From an uncultured archaeon (lineage in GTDB: Archaea; Thermoproteota; Bathyarchaeia; Bathyarchaeales; Bathycorpusculaceae), in assembly GCA_938023865.1 (NCBI GenBank), contig CALJDG010000062.1:1-34179 (forward strand): a stretch of 34,179 nucleotides of DNA, in the 5' to 3' direction. This document shows, in pieces, positions 15,966-24,914 of this stretch. A program made the translations under genes and the position numbers. How positions within the stretch are numbered: position 1 is the stretch's first letter; each line of letters begins with the position of its first letter. The notes under the pieces are model-generated. The model had not been told where the DNA came from, did not search any database, and saw only the letters and a program-made list of their open reading frames with translations.

Positions 15966-18137
15966 GTGAGTGAAGCTCAACTTCGCGTCGGAGATGCAAG
16001 GCAAAGAGATGTTGGTAGAGGAATAGCTAGAATAGACCAGAAAACGATGCAGAAGCTTGGCATAAGTGCTGGCGATGTAATAGAAATAGTTGGTAAAAGA
16101 ACTACATCGGCCATAGCATGGCCAGCCTACAGCGAAGACCAAAACCGCGATATAATACGTATAGACGGGTTCACCCGCAAAAACGCCGGAGTAGCCATAA
16201 ACGAATACGTCATCGTGAGACCGGCAAAGGTTAAAGAGGCTTTAAATGTTACACTTGCGCCAGTAGACATGCGCCTAAACGTGGATGAAGACTTCACAAA
16301 CTTTGTTAAAAACCGACTGATGGAAAGAACCCTTGTCGAGGGAGACACAACCCTTGTTATGATGCTCGGCCACGCTATACCCTTTGTTGTTACGAAAACT
16401 CGTCCCCACGGCATTGTTAAGGTTACTCCGGAAACCAAACTGACAATTCTTAGCGAGCCGGCCCCTGAAGGGAAAGGAGTGCCAAGAACAACTTACGAGG
16501 ATATAGGCGGCTTACATGAGGAGATTCAAAGGGTGCGTGAGATGGTCGAGCTTCCGCTTAGGCATCCGGAGCTTTTCCAGAGACTTGGCATAGAACCGCC
16601 AAAAGGAGTGTTGCTGCATGGACCTCCTGGCTGCGGTAAGACGTTGCTGGCAAGGGCGGTGGCAAACGAGTCAGAGGCTAACTTCTTCTCTATAAACGGA
16701 CCAGAAATAATGAGCAAATTCTATGGCGAGTCTGAAGCACGTTTAAGGGAAATTTTCCAACAAGCCCAGCAAAATGCTCCAAGCATAATTTTCATTGACG
16801 AGTTAGACGCCATAGCCCCAAAACGGGAAGAGGTAACAGGCGAAGTTGAAAGGCGGGTTGTGGCACAGCTCTTAGCCTTAATGGACGGCTTATCTGGAAG
16901 GGGAAACGTCATAGTAATAGGCGCAACAAACAGACCTAATGCCCTCGACCCTGCATTACGTAGACCGGGAAGGTTTGACAGAGAAATCGAGATAGGCGTC
17001 CCAGACAAGCAAGGCCGATACGAAATTCTCCAAATTCACACGCGGGGAATGCCGCTGGCCGAAGACGTCGACCTTAAGAAGCTTGCTGAAATGACTCATG
17101 GTTATACTGGCGCAGACCTAGCGGCACTTTGTAGAGAGACAGCCATGAAAGCCTTAAGACGATACTTGCCACAGATAAACCTCGAAGAAGAGCGCATACC
17201 GCCAGAAGTTCTGGAAAAAATGGAAGTTAAAATGGAAGACTTCTTAAACGCTTACAAGGAAGTTACGCCCACAGCCATGCGTGAAGTGTACGTTGAAGTT
17301 CCAGCAGTTCACTGGGAAGACATTGGCGGATTAGAAGAAGTTAAGCAAGAGCTAAGGGAGGCTGTTGAATGGCCTTTAAAGCATCCCGGCATCTTTAAGC
17401 GGATGGGGATAAAGCCTCCTAAGGGCATACTGCTCTATGGACCTCCTGGCTGCGGTAAGACGTTGCTGGCAAGGGCGGTGGCAACCGAAAGCGAAGCAAA
17501 CTTCATAACGATTAAGGGTCCAGAAGTCTTCTCTAAATGGGTCGGCGAATCTGAAAAAGCTATAAGGGAAGTCTTTAGAAAAGCGCGAATGGCAGCACCA
17601 TCAGTTATATTCTTCGATGAAATTGATTCCCTTGTACCTCGTCGAGGTTTAGGATTTGCAGATAGCGGCGTTACAGAGCGCGTAATAAGCCAGCTTCTAA
17701 CTGAGATGGACGGCATAGTCACCCTAGAAGACATCGTCGTAATCGCAGCTACAAACAGACCAGACATAGTTGACCCAGCAGTTCTCCGTCCAGGAAGATT
17801 TGATAGGCTTATATACGTGCCTGAGCCAGACGAGAAAAGCCGCCTACAAATATTCAAAATCTACACCAAAAACATGCCACTCGCCAAAGACGTAAGCCCT
17901 GAAGCTTTGGCAGCCATGACAAAGAACTATTCTGGCGCAGACATTGAAGCCATTTGTAGAGAAGCAGCCATGCAAGCCCTAAGAAGAGACATAAACACAA
18001 AAGAGGTTACAATGAAAGACTTTGAAGAGGCTTTGAAGCGCATAGGGCCTTCCATCACGCCAGACATGGAGAAATGGTACAAAAGTTTCATGCAGCAAGT
18101 TCGCCAAGTGCAGAAACCGGCAACGCCAGTAGCATAA
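15966..18137 (+). CDS. cdc48: CDC48/VAT-type AAA+ ATPase
   Basis: Hexameric double-ring unfoldase (p97/VAT family) that extracts and unfolds proteins, often feeding the proteasome. Order: N-terminal double-psi barrel and VAT-N domain (about 1-180), D1 AAA with Walker A GPPGCGKT at 219-226 and Walker [10 protein letters not shown]2 AAA with Walker A at 492-499 and Walker B VIFFDEID. Arg-finger segments [13 protein letters not shown] and [12 protein letters not shown] are present. The start is GTG at 15966. The C-terminus (KPATPVA) lacks an HbYX proteasome-docking motif. The two Walker A coding regions share 48 identical bases. Confidence 0.97.
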   Translation: MSEAQLRVGDARQRDVGRGIARIDQKTMQKLGISAGDVIEIVGKRTTSAIAWPAYSEDQNRDIIRIDGFTRKNAGVAINEYVIVRPAKVKEALNVTLAPVDMRLNVDEDFTNFVKNRLMERTLVEGDTTLVMMLGHAIPFVVTKTRPHGIVKVTPETKLTILSEPAPEGKGVPRTTYEDIGGLHEEIQRVREMVELPLRHPELFQRLGIEPPKGVLLHGPPGCGKTLLARAVANESEANFFSINGPEIMSKFYGESEARLREIFQQAQQNAPSIIFIDELDAIAPKREEVTGEVERRVVAQLLALMDGLSGRGNVIVIGATNRPNALDPALRRPGRFDREIEIGVPDKQGRYEILQIHTRGMPLAEDVDLKKLAEMTHGYTGADLAALCRETAMKALRRYLPQINLEEERIPPEVLEKMEVKMEDFLNAYKEVTPTAMREVYVEVPAVHWEDIGGLEEVKQELREAVEWPLKHPGIFKRMGIKPPKGILLYGPPGCGKTLLARAVATESEANFITIKGPEVFSKWVGESEKAIREVFRKARMAAPSVIFFDEIDSLVPRRGLGFADSGVTERVISQLLTEMDGIVTLEDIVVIAATNRPDIVDPAVLRPGRFDRLIYVPEPDEKSRLQIFKIYTKNMPLAKDVSPEALAAMTKNYSGADIEAICREAAMQALRRDINTKEVTMKDFEEALKRIGPSITPDMEKWYKSFMQQVRQVQKPATPVA
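16618..17484 (+). repeat. 48-bp identical repeat in the two Walker A regions of cdc48
   Basis: Bases 16618-16665 and 17437-17484 are identical over 48 positions, including all synonymous sites, across [15 protein letters not shown]. Sequence on either side has diverged normally between D1 and D2. This suggests recent gene conversion within the gene. The feature coordinates span both copies and the unique sequence between them. Confidence 0.85.
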
Positions 18138-18149
18138 GAGGAAAACTGC

Positions 18150-18380
18150 ATGCCAACAAAACTATGGAAAACTCAACCCATTTATCATGCACTACTTGAA
18201 ACCTTGAAAAAAAAAGGCGCCATGACTGACGCGGAGCTTTTCGAATACTTAAGTGAGGAATTCAAGGATATCGGATACAAAGATTTCAACAAGGCCCTCA
18301 TGCAACTTGAAATCGGCGGAAAAATACGAACAACATCGCTTGTCCGTGGAAAGAAAAGAGTTGAGCTTATAGGCTCTTAA
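18150..18380 (+). CDS. Small winged-helix-like protein downstream of cdc48
   Basis: 76-residue conserved-looking protein. Helix-rich N-terminus (IYHALLETLKKKGAMTDAELFEYLSEEF) followed by a recognition-like helix (YKDFNKALMQLEIGGKIRTTSLVRGKKRVELIG) and a short beta wing, the pattern of a winged helix. It starts 12 nt after cdc48 with GAGG upstream of its ATG, so it is probably co-transcribed. A role as an adaptor or regulator tied to the ATPase is possible but unproven. I do not recognise a named family. Confidence 0.75.
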   Translation: MPTKLWKTQPIYHALLETLKKKGAMTDAELFEYLSEEFKDIGYKDFNKALMQLEIGGKIRTTSLVRGKKRVELIGS

Positions 18381-18398
18381 CCTAAATTTTTTTAGGTT
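18379..18398 (+). terminator. Hairpin with T-run after the cdc48 run
   Basis: Perfect 8-bp inverted repeat AACCTAAA (18379-18386) / TTTAGGTT (18391-18398) with a T4 loop; the loop and 3' arm together give seven consecutive Ts (18387-18393). It overlaps the stop codon of the small winged-helix gene. T-runs act as archaeal terminators; the hairpin may be incidental or may support termination. Confidence 0.5.
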
Positions 18399-18426
18399 CT
18401 TTCGAAACTTTAAACGTGCAAATAGA

Positions 18427-19650
18427 ATGGAAAACTTTTCAGACGTAATAGTAATTGGAGGTGGCCCATCAGGCTCCTTCAGCGCTTTAAACCTTTCAAA
18501 AAAGGGATTTAATGTAAAAGTCTTTGAAGAACATAGTGAAATCGGCGTCCCATGCCACTGCGCTGGGCATATAAGCATCAACGGCCTAAAAGGTATTGGT
18601 CTTTATCCGTTACCAGAAAATATTATTGAAAACACGTTTGTCGGAGCAAAAGTTCATTCTCCGAGCGGCGCGGTTTGGACGGTTCGATTATCTAAACCAA
18701 TAACGTGTACCGTCAACCGCACCTTATTTGATAAACACATTGCAGAGATAGCCCAAGAAGCTGGCGCACAATATAATCTAGGCACAAGAGTTGAATCACT
18801 AGTGTTCTCGAAGGGCTTTGTCGAAGGAGTTGTCATCAATCAGCATGGCAAAACATCTATATTTTTTGGCAAGATAGTTCTAGATGCTGAGGGGATATCC
18901 GCAAGACTGCTGAAACAAGCATTATTATCCCCGCCAAAAAGCGATAAAATTGTTAGAGGGGTTCAAATTGAGGTTGAAAATGTTAAAGACGTTGAAAAAG
19001 ATGTGGTTGAGGTTATTCTTGGAAGAAACTATGCGCCGGGATTTTATGCATGGTTAATTCCAAAAAGCGATATGGAAGCAAAAGTTGGTTTGGCGGCCAA
19101 TACCGGAAATCCAAGAACTCTTCTCCAAAAACTCATGTGCAAACATCCAGCAATCTCTGCAAAATTGCAAACGGCAAAAATAATTAGAGAGTCTTATCAC
19201 CCAATAACCCTCGGGGGACCAATACCGAAGGCGTACACTAACGGTTTTCTTGTTGTTGGAGATGCAGCCTCTCAAGTGAAACCCACTACTGGGGGCGGAA
19301 TAATATTAGGTTTAAACTGCGCAAAGATCGCGGCCGATGTTGCCGCGGAGGCTATATATCAAAATAATTTTTCGGCAGATTTTCTTTGCAGTTATCAAAG
19401 GAGCTTTATGAAAATGTTTGGATTTGATTTGAAAATAATGCTTAAGGTTAGGGATATGCTGGATAAGCTTCGTGACAAAAAGTTGGACAGCATCATAAGT
19501 GTTTGTAAAAAATTACAGTTAAATGATGTATTGAAAGATTTGAAGGAAGTAGATTTTCAAGGGCGAACCCTTCTTAAATTGGCACAGAATTCGAAAACCT
19601 TAATGGCACTAACCTTTTTCTTTCTTAATTATCTTTTGGAGAAACCTTAA
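18427..19650 (+). CDS. Geranylgeranyl reductase family FAD-dependent oxidoreductase
   Basis: Likely reduces the double bonds of digeranylgeranylglycerolipids to give saturated archaeal membrane lipids. The N-terminal FAD dinucleotide fold VIVIGGGPSGSFSALNLSKKG (GGGPSG at 11-16) is followed by FEEHSEIGVPCHCAGHIS, characteristic of the family with its conserved Cys. The substrate-pocket signature YAPGFYAWLIPKS and the late FAD motif FLVVGDAASQVKPTTGGGIILG are also present. Length 407 is usual. Other members saturate quinones or act on different isoprenoids. It leads a run with pth2 and truD. Confidence 0.9.
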   Translation: MENFSDVIVIGGGPSGSFSALNLSKKGFNVKVFEEHSEIGVPCHCAGHISINGLKGIGLYPLPENIIENTFVGAKVHSPSGAVWTVRLSKPITCTVNRTLFDKHIAEIAQEAGAQYNLGTRVESLVFSKGFVEGVVINQHGKTSIFFGKIVLDAEGISARLLKQALLSPPKSDKIVRGVQIEVENVKDVEKDVVEVILGRNYAPGFYAWLIPKSDMEAKVGLAANTGNPRTLLQKLMCKHPAISAKLQTAKIIRESYHPITLGGPIPKAYTNGFLVVGDAASQVKPTTGGGIILGLNCAKIAADVAAEAIYQNNFSADFLCSYQRSFMKMFGFDLKIMLKVRDMLDKLRDKKLDSIISVCKKLQLNDVLKDLKEVDFQGRTLLKLAQNSKTLMALTFFFLNYLLEKP

Positions 19651-19687
19651 AACATGATTCTGATAATGTAGCTGTGGCTGAACAATC

Positions 19688-20050
19688 ATGAACGAGTTCT
19701 GCTATAAGCAAGTTATAGTTTTTCGTTCAGATTTAAAGCTCAGCAAGGGTAAAGCAGCGGCGCAAGCTGGACATGCAGCCGTGTCTGCTGCCGAGGAGGC
19801 CCGCAAACATAGAAAAGAGTGGTGGGAAGCTTGGTTAAATGAGGGGCAATGTAAGGTTGTTGTAAAGGTTAAAAGCGAAGTAGACCTCCTATCGCTTGAG
19901 AGACAGGCGAAAGAGATGGCTTTGCCTTGTGCATTAATAGTTGACAGGGGACTGACCGAGATTCCTCCCGGAACGATAACATGTTTGGGGATAGGCCCGG
20001 CCCCAACCGATAAAGTTGATAAGATAACCGGGAATCTTCCGCTCTTATAG
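19688..20050 (+). CDS. pth2: Peptidyl-tRNA hydrolase Pth2
   Basis: Archaeal/eukaryotic-type hydrolase that frees tRNA from stalled peptidyl-tRNA. Family blocks are clear in 120 residues: KQVIVFRSDLKLSKGKAAAQAGHAAVSAAE at the N-terminus (the catalytic-region Lys, Gln and His), then GQCKVVVKVKSEVDLL, PCALIVDRGLTEIPPGT and TCLGIGPAPTDKVDKITGNLPL at the C-terminus. It precedes truD by 13 nt, both acting on tRNA. Confidence 0.96.
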   Translation: MNEFCYKQVIVFRSDLKLSKGKAAAQAGHAAVSAAEEARKHRKEWWEAWLNEGQCKVVVKVKSEVDLLSLERQAKEMALPCALIVDRGLTEIPPGTITCLGIGPAPTDKVDKITGNLPLL

Positions 20051-20063
20051 TTGAGGCTTAGCC

Positions 20064-21440
20064 GTGCTGGTTTCAAGGCTGGAAAAAAGTATTGGAATAG
20101 AGGTTTATAGCACTAATTCCCGTGGTGTTGGAGGCGTTATAAAGCAATCATGTGAAGATTTCATTGTTGAAGAAATGTTAGTGAACGGTTCGAAAGCGGG
20201 AGCACTTGTTTCCGGTATACCAAAGCCAATAAAGAAACAGCCTTCAACTCATCGCTATCTGCTTTGCGTTCTAATAAAGCGGAACTGGGACACCTTCCAA
20301 GCTCTTGAATCCGTCGCAAAACAGTTACGTATAAGCTTGCAGAAAATCCATATCGCCGGAATTAAAGATGCAAAGGCTCTCACCGCACAACACATAACAA
20401 TTAGAGACGCCAAGCTTGAAGATATAATAAATGTGGCCATTAAAGACATAGAAATAGTTCCTGTGGGCTATTTTCATACCAAACTATCGCCATACTTCTT
20501 ATCTGGAAACTCTTTTAAAATAGTGATACGCGCGATAAGCCACACAAAGCCGATTATTCGTCGGAGAATAAAAGAAGTTGTCAAAGAGATTAAAGTGTTA
20601 GGTGGAGTGCCAAACTTTTTTGGGCATCAACGTTTTGGTACAATTCGCCCGATAACCCACCTTGTTGGAAAGGCCATTGTTAGAGGTAGCTTTCGCAAGG
20701 CAGTAATGCTTTTTCTTGCCAAACCGTATCCCTTTGAGCATCCAGAATCAAGAGCTGCCCGTAAAGAGCTCTACCGCACTCAAGACTTCAAGAAAGCTTT
20801 GAAAACTTTTCCTGGACACCTATATTATGAGCGCTTGTTGCTTAAGCATTTAGCGAAGAAACCACATGATTTTAAAGGTGCCTTCAATAGATTGCCAGTA
20901 AAACTCCGAAAACTCTTCCCTCAAGCTTATCAAGCCTACCTATTTAACAGATTTTTAAGCAAAAGAATCGCGCTTGGACTTCCCCTAAGCGCTGCAGAAG
21001 TTGGAGACCACGTAGTTAAAATTGAGATTACTAGATTGCCAAGCCATAGACTGCATGAAATTGCAAGTCAAACTAAACTTTCCATTATAAACGACGAAAT
21101 AAAGTCGGGAAAAATGGGCTTAGCAATCCCGCTGATAGGTTTTAGGCAGCGTCTATCAGAAGGTGTTCAAGGCGAAATCGAAAAAAGAATTCTTGAGGAA
21201 GAAGGCATAACCCCTGAAAACTTTAAGATTAAAGGTATGCCGGAGTTGAGCCTTAAAGGAGGTTTACGCACCGCCTTAACACCATTGAATGATTTTAAAG
21301 TAAAGGAAATATCTAAAGACCTTGCTAACCCTCAAAAATACATGGCGAGGATAAGCTTTACTTTACATCGCGGATCATATGCTACTGCGTTTTTAAGGGA
21401 GCTAATGAAATCCCGTAACCCGATAAAGGCTGGATTTTGA
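20064..21440 (+). CDS. truD: tRNA pseudouridine(13) synthase TruD
   Basis: Isomerises U13 of tRNA to pseudouridine. The catalytic motif GIKDAKALTAQ contains the nucleophile D102. N-terminal SCEDFIVEE and YLLCVLIKRNWDTFQALE, and the later GVPNFFGHQRFGTIRPITHLVGKAIVRG, match the family. The TRUD insertion domain occupies roughly residues 170-370. Start is GTG at 20064. Length 458 is normal for archaeal members. It ends convergently with the DHH gene, 12 nt apart. Confidence 0.95.
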   Translation: MLVSRLEKSIGIEVYSTNSRGVGGVIKQSCEDFIVEEMLVNGSKAGALVSGIPKPIKKQPSTHRYLLCVLIKRNWDTFQALESVAKQLRISLQKIHIAGIKDAKALTAQHITIRDAKLEDIINVAIKDIEIVPVGYFHTKLSPYFLSGNSFKIVIRAISHTKPIIRRRIKEVVKEIKVLGGVPNFFGHQRFGTIRPITHLVGKAIVRGSFRKAVMLFLAKPYPFEHPESRAARKELYRTQDFKKALKTFPGHLYYERLLLKHLAKKPHDFKGAFNRLPVKLRKLFPQAYQAYLFNRFLSKRIALGLPLSAAEVGDHVVKIEITRLPSHRLHEIASQTKLSIINDEIKSGKMGLAIPLIGFRQRLSEGVQGEIEKRILEEEGITPENFKIKGMPELSLKGGLRTALTPLNDFKVKEISKDLANPQKYMARISFTLHRGSYATAFLRELMKSRNPIKAGF

Positions 21441-21452
21441 AAGATTGGCTAT

Positions 21453-22625
21453 TTACTTTATAACATCTTCAGCTTTCTCTATTAGTTCCATTTTTCTATC
21501 AGCTGGCAAAATAACGTTTGCAGCGTATTGATGCCCGTCTGCCATACCAAAACCTTGAGTAGCCTTTTCTAAAAGGTTAACCGCTCCCGGCAGTCTTCCA
21601 CTATCAATTGATTGTTGCATAGGTTTGGGCACTCGAACAGAAGCCTTCGCAAATTTTTCCTTAAGTTTTCCCCACTTCGGTATATCCGTTGGCACGTTGA
21701 CAAAGCCAAGTATGTACTTGTTAGGCTTCACTAATCGTGCTTGATAGGATAGGAAGGAGCAGAATTGTCCAACAACCTTTGTTCCCATACCGGCGTACAA
21801 ATCACCAGCGTCAAACCATTGAATGTGCTCCGTTTCTCTTAACTTCTCACGGAATAGCATTCCTAACAGCTTGCGGTTGACCTCTTTCCGTCTCTCTTCC
21901 ATAATGTTTATTTTCTTGTCTATTTCTGGGTTTATTCCTTCTAGACACACTCTTATTCCTAGTTCAGGTCCGTTTTCGTAATAGCCAACAGCGCCTAAAA
22001 TTTGGAGCTTCGAAAACAGAGAGTCGACGTTAACCTTTAACCGTGTGATTTCAAAGCTTTTCCCTTTTTTCTGAACGATTCCGGCCTTTAATGACTCCTC
22101 CAAAATAACCTCGTTAACCGCCTTAAAGCCTACAGGGATTTCGCAGCTTCCTACAAGAGCCAAGTAGCCTAAATCTTTGTTTTCAAGGTTCAAAGCCTTC
22201 GCAAAAAGGTAACAGCATGTGGCCCCTGAGAAATCTGTTTCGCCTTTAAAGCCAAAATTTTCAAGGTTTAAATCCAAAACCTTAGGGTCTTTAGATACCT
22301 TTGGGTCGTGATGGTCTAATATTATAGTTAGGTTTCGCCCCCTATTATACTCGGATATAAGGTCGGCATGTGAAGAGCCTATATCCACATAAAAAATTGT
22401 TTGTTCTGTCTTCGAGTGTATATCTTCAATTACTTCTGCGTAAACTTTCTCTAAACATAAAGTCTTTGCCTTTATTCCTTCCCGCTCCAGAGCTTTTTGG
22501 GTTATTGCGGCTGAGCATAGGCCATCTGCATCATCGTGGTGGATAATAACAACCTCTTTTGGCATTTTTCTCTTTAAGATTGAGATTGCATTGGTGAGGT
22601 AACGGTCAAAATCCTGTAAAGACAT
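21453..22625 (-). CDS. DHH-family phosphoesterase (archaeal RecJ-like)
   Basis: DHH/DHHA1 metal-dependent phosphoesterase of the archaeal RecJ-like type, probably an exonuclease or oligonucleotide hydrolase. Metal motifs are IHHDDADGLCSAA, FYVDIGSSH and LTIILDHHDPK; the C-terminal DHHA1 segment ends with QGFGMADGHQYAANV, where the usual GGH is ADGH. The frame opens at TTG 22643, but ATG 22625 has GAGG about 8 nt upstream and is preferred, giving 390 residues and leaving a 10-nt gap after the HTH-CBS gene. Substrate (RNA or DNA) is unknown. Confidence 0.88.
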   Translation of the reverse strand: MSLQDFDRYLTNAISILKRKMPKEVVIIHHDDADGLCSAAITQKALEREGIKAKTLCLEKVYAEVIEDIHSKTEQTIFYVDIGSSHADLISEYNRGRNLTIILDHHDPKVSKDPKVLDLNLENFGFKGETDFSGATCCYLFAKALNLENKDLGYLALVGSCEIPVGFKAVNEVILEESLKAGIVQKKGKSFEITRLKVNVDSLFSKLQILGAVGYYENGPELGIRVCLEGINPEIDKKINIMEERRKEVNRKLLGMLFREKLRETEHIQWFDAGDLYAGMGTKVVGQFCSFLSYQARLVKPNKYILGFVNVPTDIPKWGKLKEKFAKASVRVPKPMQQSIDSGRLPGAVNLLEKATQGFGMADGHQYAANVILPADRKMELIEKAEDVIK

Positions 22626-22635
22626 TTTCCAGCCT

Positions 22636-23166
22636 CTAAGCAATAGTCTTCAATAGATCTGAACGTGTTATTATCCCAATAACTTTTTTGCCTTTCGTCA
22701 CTAAAACCCCTTGTCGTCTCTCAAGTAGTGGACGGATGATGTTTATGCTTGTTTCTTCCGATACTATCGGCAGTGGCGGGTCCATGATATTTTTAACTTT
22801 CTCATTTGCAATGTTTGAGCCGAGCCTTCTGATTATACTTTCTTCGGTCACTGTCCCAACAACTTTACGCCCATTCATGACTGGCATTTGAGAGATGGCA
22901 TGTCTAACCATTATCTCGCTAACCTTCAGCACGTTGTCCTCTGGTCTTGCAAAAAGCACGCCCTTTGTCATCAAGTCTCTACACTTAACCTCTTTTCCTT
23001 CGGTTAAGACCTTCAAAATCTTGTTGACAGTCGACAGCCTAGGGTCGACCTTTCCTTGTTCGATTTTTGCAATGTGCGCTTGCGAAACTCCAACGAGTTC
23101 CGCTAACTTCTTCTGGGTTAGCTTTGCCTCTATCCGCAGTTTCCTAAGCATAGAGCCCGTTATCAT
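22636..23166 (-). CDS. HTH (XRE-type) transcription regulator with a CBS pair
   Basis: 176-residue regulator. N-terminal XRE helix-turn-helix at about 4-55 (LRKLRIEAKLTQKKLAELVGVSQAHIAKIEQGKVDPRLSTVNKILKVL) is followed by two CBS motifs at about 60-115 and 122-175 (MTKGVLFARPEDNVLKVSEIM; VKNIMDPPLPIVSEETS). CBS pairs bind adenosyl ligands, so this is a plausible ligand-sensing DNA binder. It is divergent from the S-adenosylmethionine synthetase gene across 104 bp and shares a run with the DHH phosphoesterase. Confidence 0.9.
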   Translation of the reverse strand: MITGSMLRKLRIEAKLTQKKLAELVGVSQAHIAKIEQGKVDPRLSTVNKILKVLTEGKEVKCRDLMTKGVLFARPEDNVLKVSEIMVRHAISQMPVMNGRKVVGTVTEESIIRRLGSNIANEKVKNIMDPPLPIVSEETSINIIRPLLERRQGVLVTKGKKVIGIITRSDLLKTIA

Positions 23167-23270
23167 TAAAATATAACCACCAGTTATTCTATATGTAAAG
23201 CTGATACAGCAAAATATATATTTCGGTTTTATACATAAACCCGAACTTCACATGCTAGTGGAGGATTAGC
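23167..23270. promoter_or_regulatory. Divergent promoter with operator-like inverted repeat
   Basis: Plus strand: TATA-like AAAATATATA at 23211-23220, then an imperfect inverted repeat at 23222-23245 (TTCGG-TTT / AAA-C-CCGAA, 8 bp with one bulged C), which would overlap the transcription start of the synthetase gene. GGAGG at 23260-23264 lies 6 nt before the TTG start. Minus strand: an AT-rich element near 23190-23200 could serve the HTH-CBS gene. An operator for the adjacent regulator is plausible. Confidence 0.45.
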
Positions 23271-24479
23271 TTGCGGAATATAATAGTTGAAAGGTTAAGG
23301 CAGACCCCTCTTGAAAAGCAGAGACTGGAAATAGTCGAAAGGAAGGGTTTGGGGCACCCAGACTACATCTGTGACGCTATTATGGAGCAGATATCCCTAC
23401 GCCTAAGCAAAGAATACATGGAGAAAACTGGCACAATACTTCATCATAATGTGGACAAATCCTTGCTTGTAGCTGGACAATCTGAACTCAGATTTGGGGG
23501 AGGCGTTGTAAAGCAACCGATGCTCTTCGTTTTTGGTGATAGAGCAACTACAGAGTTTGATGGCATAAAAATAAATGTTGAAGAAATAGCCATAAACGTT
23601 GCAAAGGAATGGTTTAAGAAAAATATGCGCTTTGTAGACCCTGACAAACACGTAAAATATCAAGTGGAACTTAAGCCAGGTTCAGCGGGGTTAGTTGACA
23701 TTTTCAAGCGGAAGGGGAAAGTTTTAGGAGCTAATGACACATCTGCCGCCGTCGGTTACGCGCCTATGACGCGAACCGAGAAAATAGTGCTAAAAACAGA
23801 ACAATTCCTGAATTCAAGGGAATTTAAGCAACGCCACCCAGAGTCTGGCGAGGACATAAAGGTTATGGGTTCACGGGACAATAATAATTTAAATTTAACT
23901 ATCTCGATGGCTTTTGTGGATCGCTTCATAAGCAGCGAGGGAGACTACTTCGAGAAGAAGGTGAAGATTCTTGAGGAAATCAGGAGGTTTGTTACATTAA
24001 ACGCTGACTTTGAAAAAATAAAAATCCAATTGAACACGCTGGACATGCGCGGCAGGGGAATAGATGGAGTGTATTTAACCGTTTTAGGAACTAGCGCAGA
24101 CAGTGGAGACTCTGGGCAAGTGGGCAGAGGAAACCGCGTAAACGGTTTGATATCTCTGAATAGGCCGTTCTGTTCTGAGGCTGCTGCTGGCAAAAACCCA
24201 GTGAGCCATGTTGGAAAAATATATAACGTTCTCACGTTCAGGGTGGCACAACACGTCCACGAGCAAGTACCAGAACTTGAGGAAGTCTACATATGGCTGT
24301 TAAGCGAAATTGGACGCCCAATAGATCAGCCAGCAATTGCCGCAGCACAGGTCGTTATGGCGGAAAACAGTTCGCTGGATAAAGTGAAGAGTAAAATAGA
24401 GGCTGTGCTGGAATACGAGCTTGAAAACATCGACAAATTCTGCATTGAACTGGCCGAAGGAAAAATTTCAATATGCTAA
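23271..24479 (+). CDS. mat: S-adenosylmethionine synthetase, archaeal type
   Basis: Makes S-adenosylmethionine from methionine and ATP. The 402-residue sequence is the archaeal AdoMet synthetase family, distinct from bacterial MetK: VERKGLGHPDYICDAIMEQIS at the N-terminus, LLVAGQSELRFGGGVVKQPMLFVFGDRA, LGANDTSAAVGYAPMTRTEKIV, GSRDNNNLNLTISMAFVDRF, SADSGDSGQVGRGNRVNGLISLNRP and the C-terminal GRPIDQP. The start is TTG at 23271 with a strong GGAGG site. It supplies the methyl donor used by Trm5, Pcm and the radical SAM enzymes in this window. Confidence 0.96.
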   Translation: MRNIIVERLRQTPLEKQRLEIVERKGLGHPDYICDAIMEQISLRLSKEYMEKTGTILHHNVDKSLLVAGQSELRFGGGVVKQPMLFVFGDRATTEFDGIKINVEEIAINVAKEWFKKNMRFVDPDKHVKYQVELKPGSAGLVDIFKRKGKVLGANDTSAAVGYAPMTRTEKIVLKTEQFLNSREFKQRHPESGEDIKVMGSRDNNNLNLTISMAFVDRFISSEGDYFEKKVKILEEIRRFVTLNADFEKIKIQLNTLDMRGRGIDGVYLTVLGTSADSGDSGQVGRGNRVNGLISLNRPFCSEAAAGKNPVSHVGKIYNVLTFRVAQHVHEQVPELEEVYIWLLSEIGRPIDQPAIAAAQVVMAENSSLDKVKSKIEAVLEYELENIDKFCIELAEGKISIC

Positions 24480-24566
24480 CCATATCAAAATTTTGACATT
24501 AACAATTTTCATGTTTAAAACGCTTAAATTATAATTATTCGAAACTATGCTAAAAGGAGAAGCATC
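24480..24566 (+). promoter_or_regulatory. Promoter of the 86-residue protein gene
   Basis: AT-rich gap holding a TATA-like CTTAAATTAT at about 24523-24532, the motif TTCGAAAC at 24538-24545 (also found at the cdc48 palindrome), and AAGGAGA as ribosome site just upstream of ATG 24567. Confidence 0.4.
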
Positions 24567-24827
24567 ATGATAAAATCTGACGAAAAGCTGCCCATTTCCG
24601 AATTCTACAAAGTGATAGACCATATTACAATTTTTAAGAGCGAAAAATGGTGGGAAGCAATAGTAATTTTTGAATCCTTTGGGAGGCGCTCTATTGGCTT
24701 GTATCTTTGGCAGAAAAAAGACGGTGTTTGGAAAAGGAAGCATAAGTTTAATGTGAGAAACATAGAGGAGTGGAATAGGCTTAAGGATGCCATAGAAAGG
24801 CTCGCTCCAAAGTTATCGCAGAAGTAA
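24567..24827 (+). CDS. Hypothetical 86-residue protein, possibly PC4-like fold
   Basis: Supported as a gene by an AAGGAGA ribosome site and an upstream TATA-like element. The sequence alternates four predicted strands (KVIDHITIFK, WWEAIVIFESF, RRSIGLYLWQK, GVWKRKHKFNV) and a C-terminal helix (EEWNRLKDAIERLAPKL). That strand-then-helix order, with an aromatic-rich surface and basic patch, resembles PC4-like or ThermoDBP-related single-stranded nucleic-acid binders. The resemblance is by pattern only; I do not recognise a firm family. AT-rich composition at both flanks is unremarkable. Confidence 0.65.
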   Translation: MIKSDEKLPISEFYKVIDHITIFKSEKWWEAIVIFESFGRRSIGLYLWQKKDGVWKRKHKFNVRNIEEWNRLKDAIERLAPKLSQK

Positions 24828-24914
24828 CCCAATTTAAAGCGGCAAGAAACATTCTAATCTATTCCAGTTACCTGATTAAAAATAAGTTTATAATCTTAAA
24901 ATTAAATTTTAACT

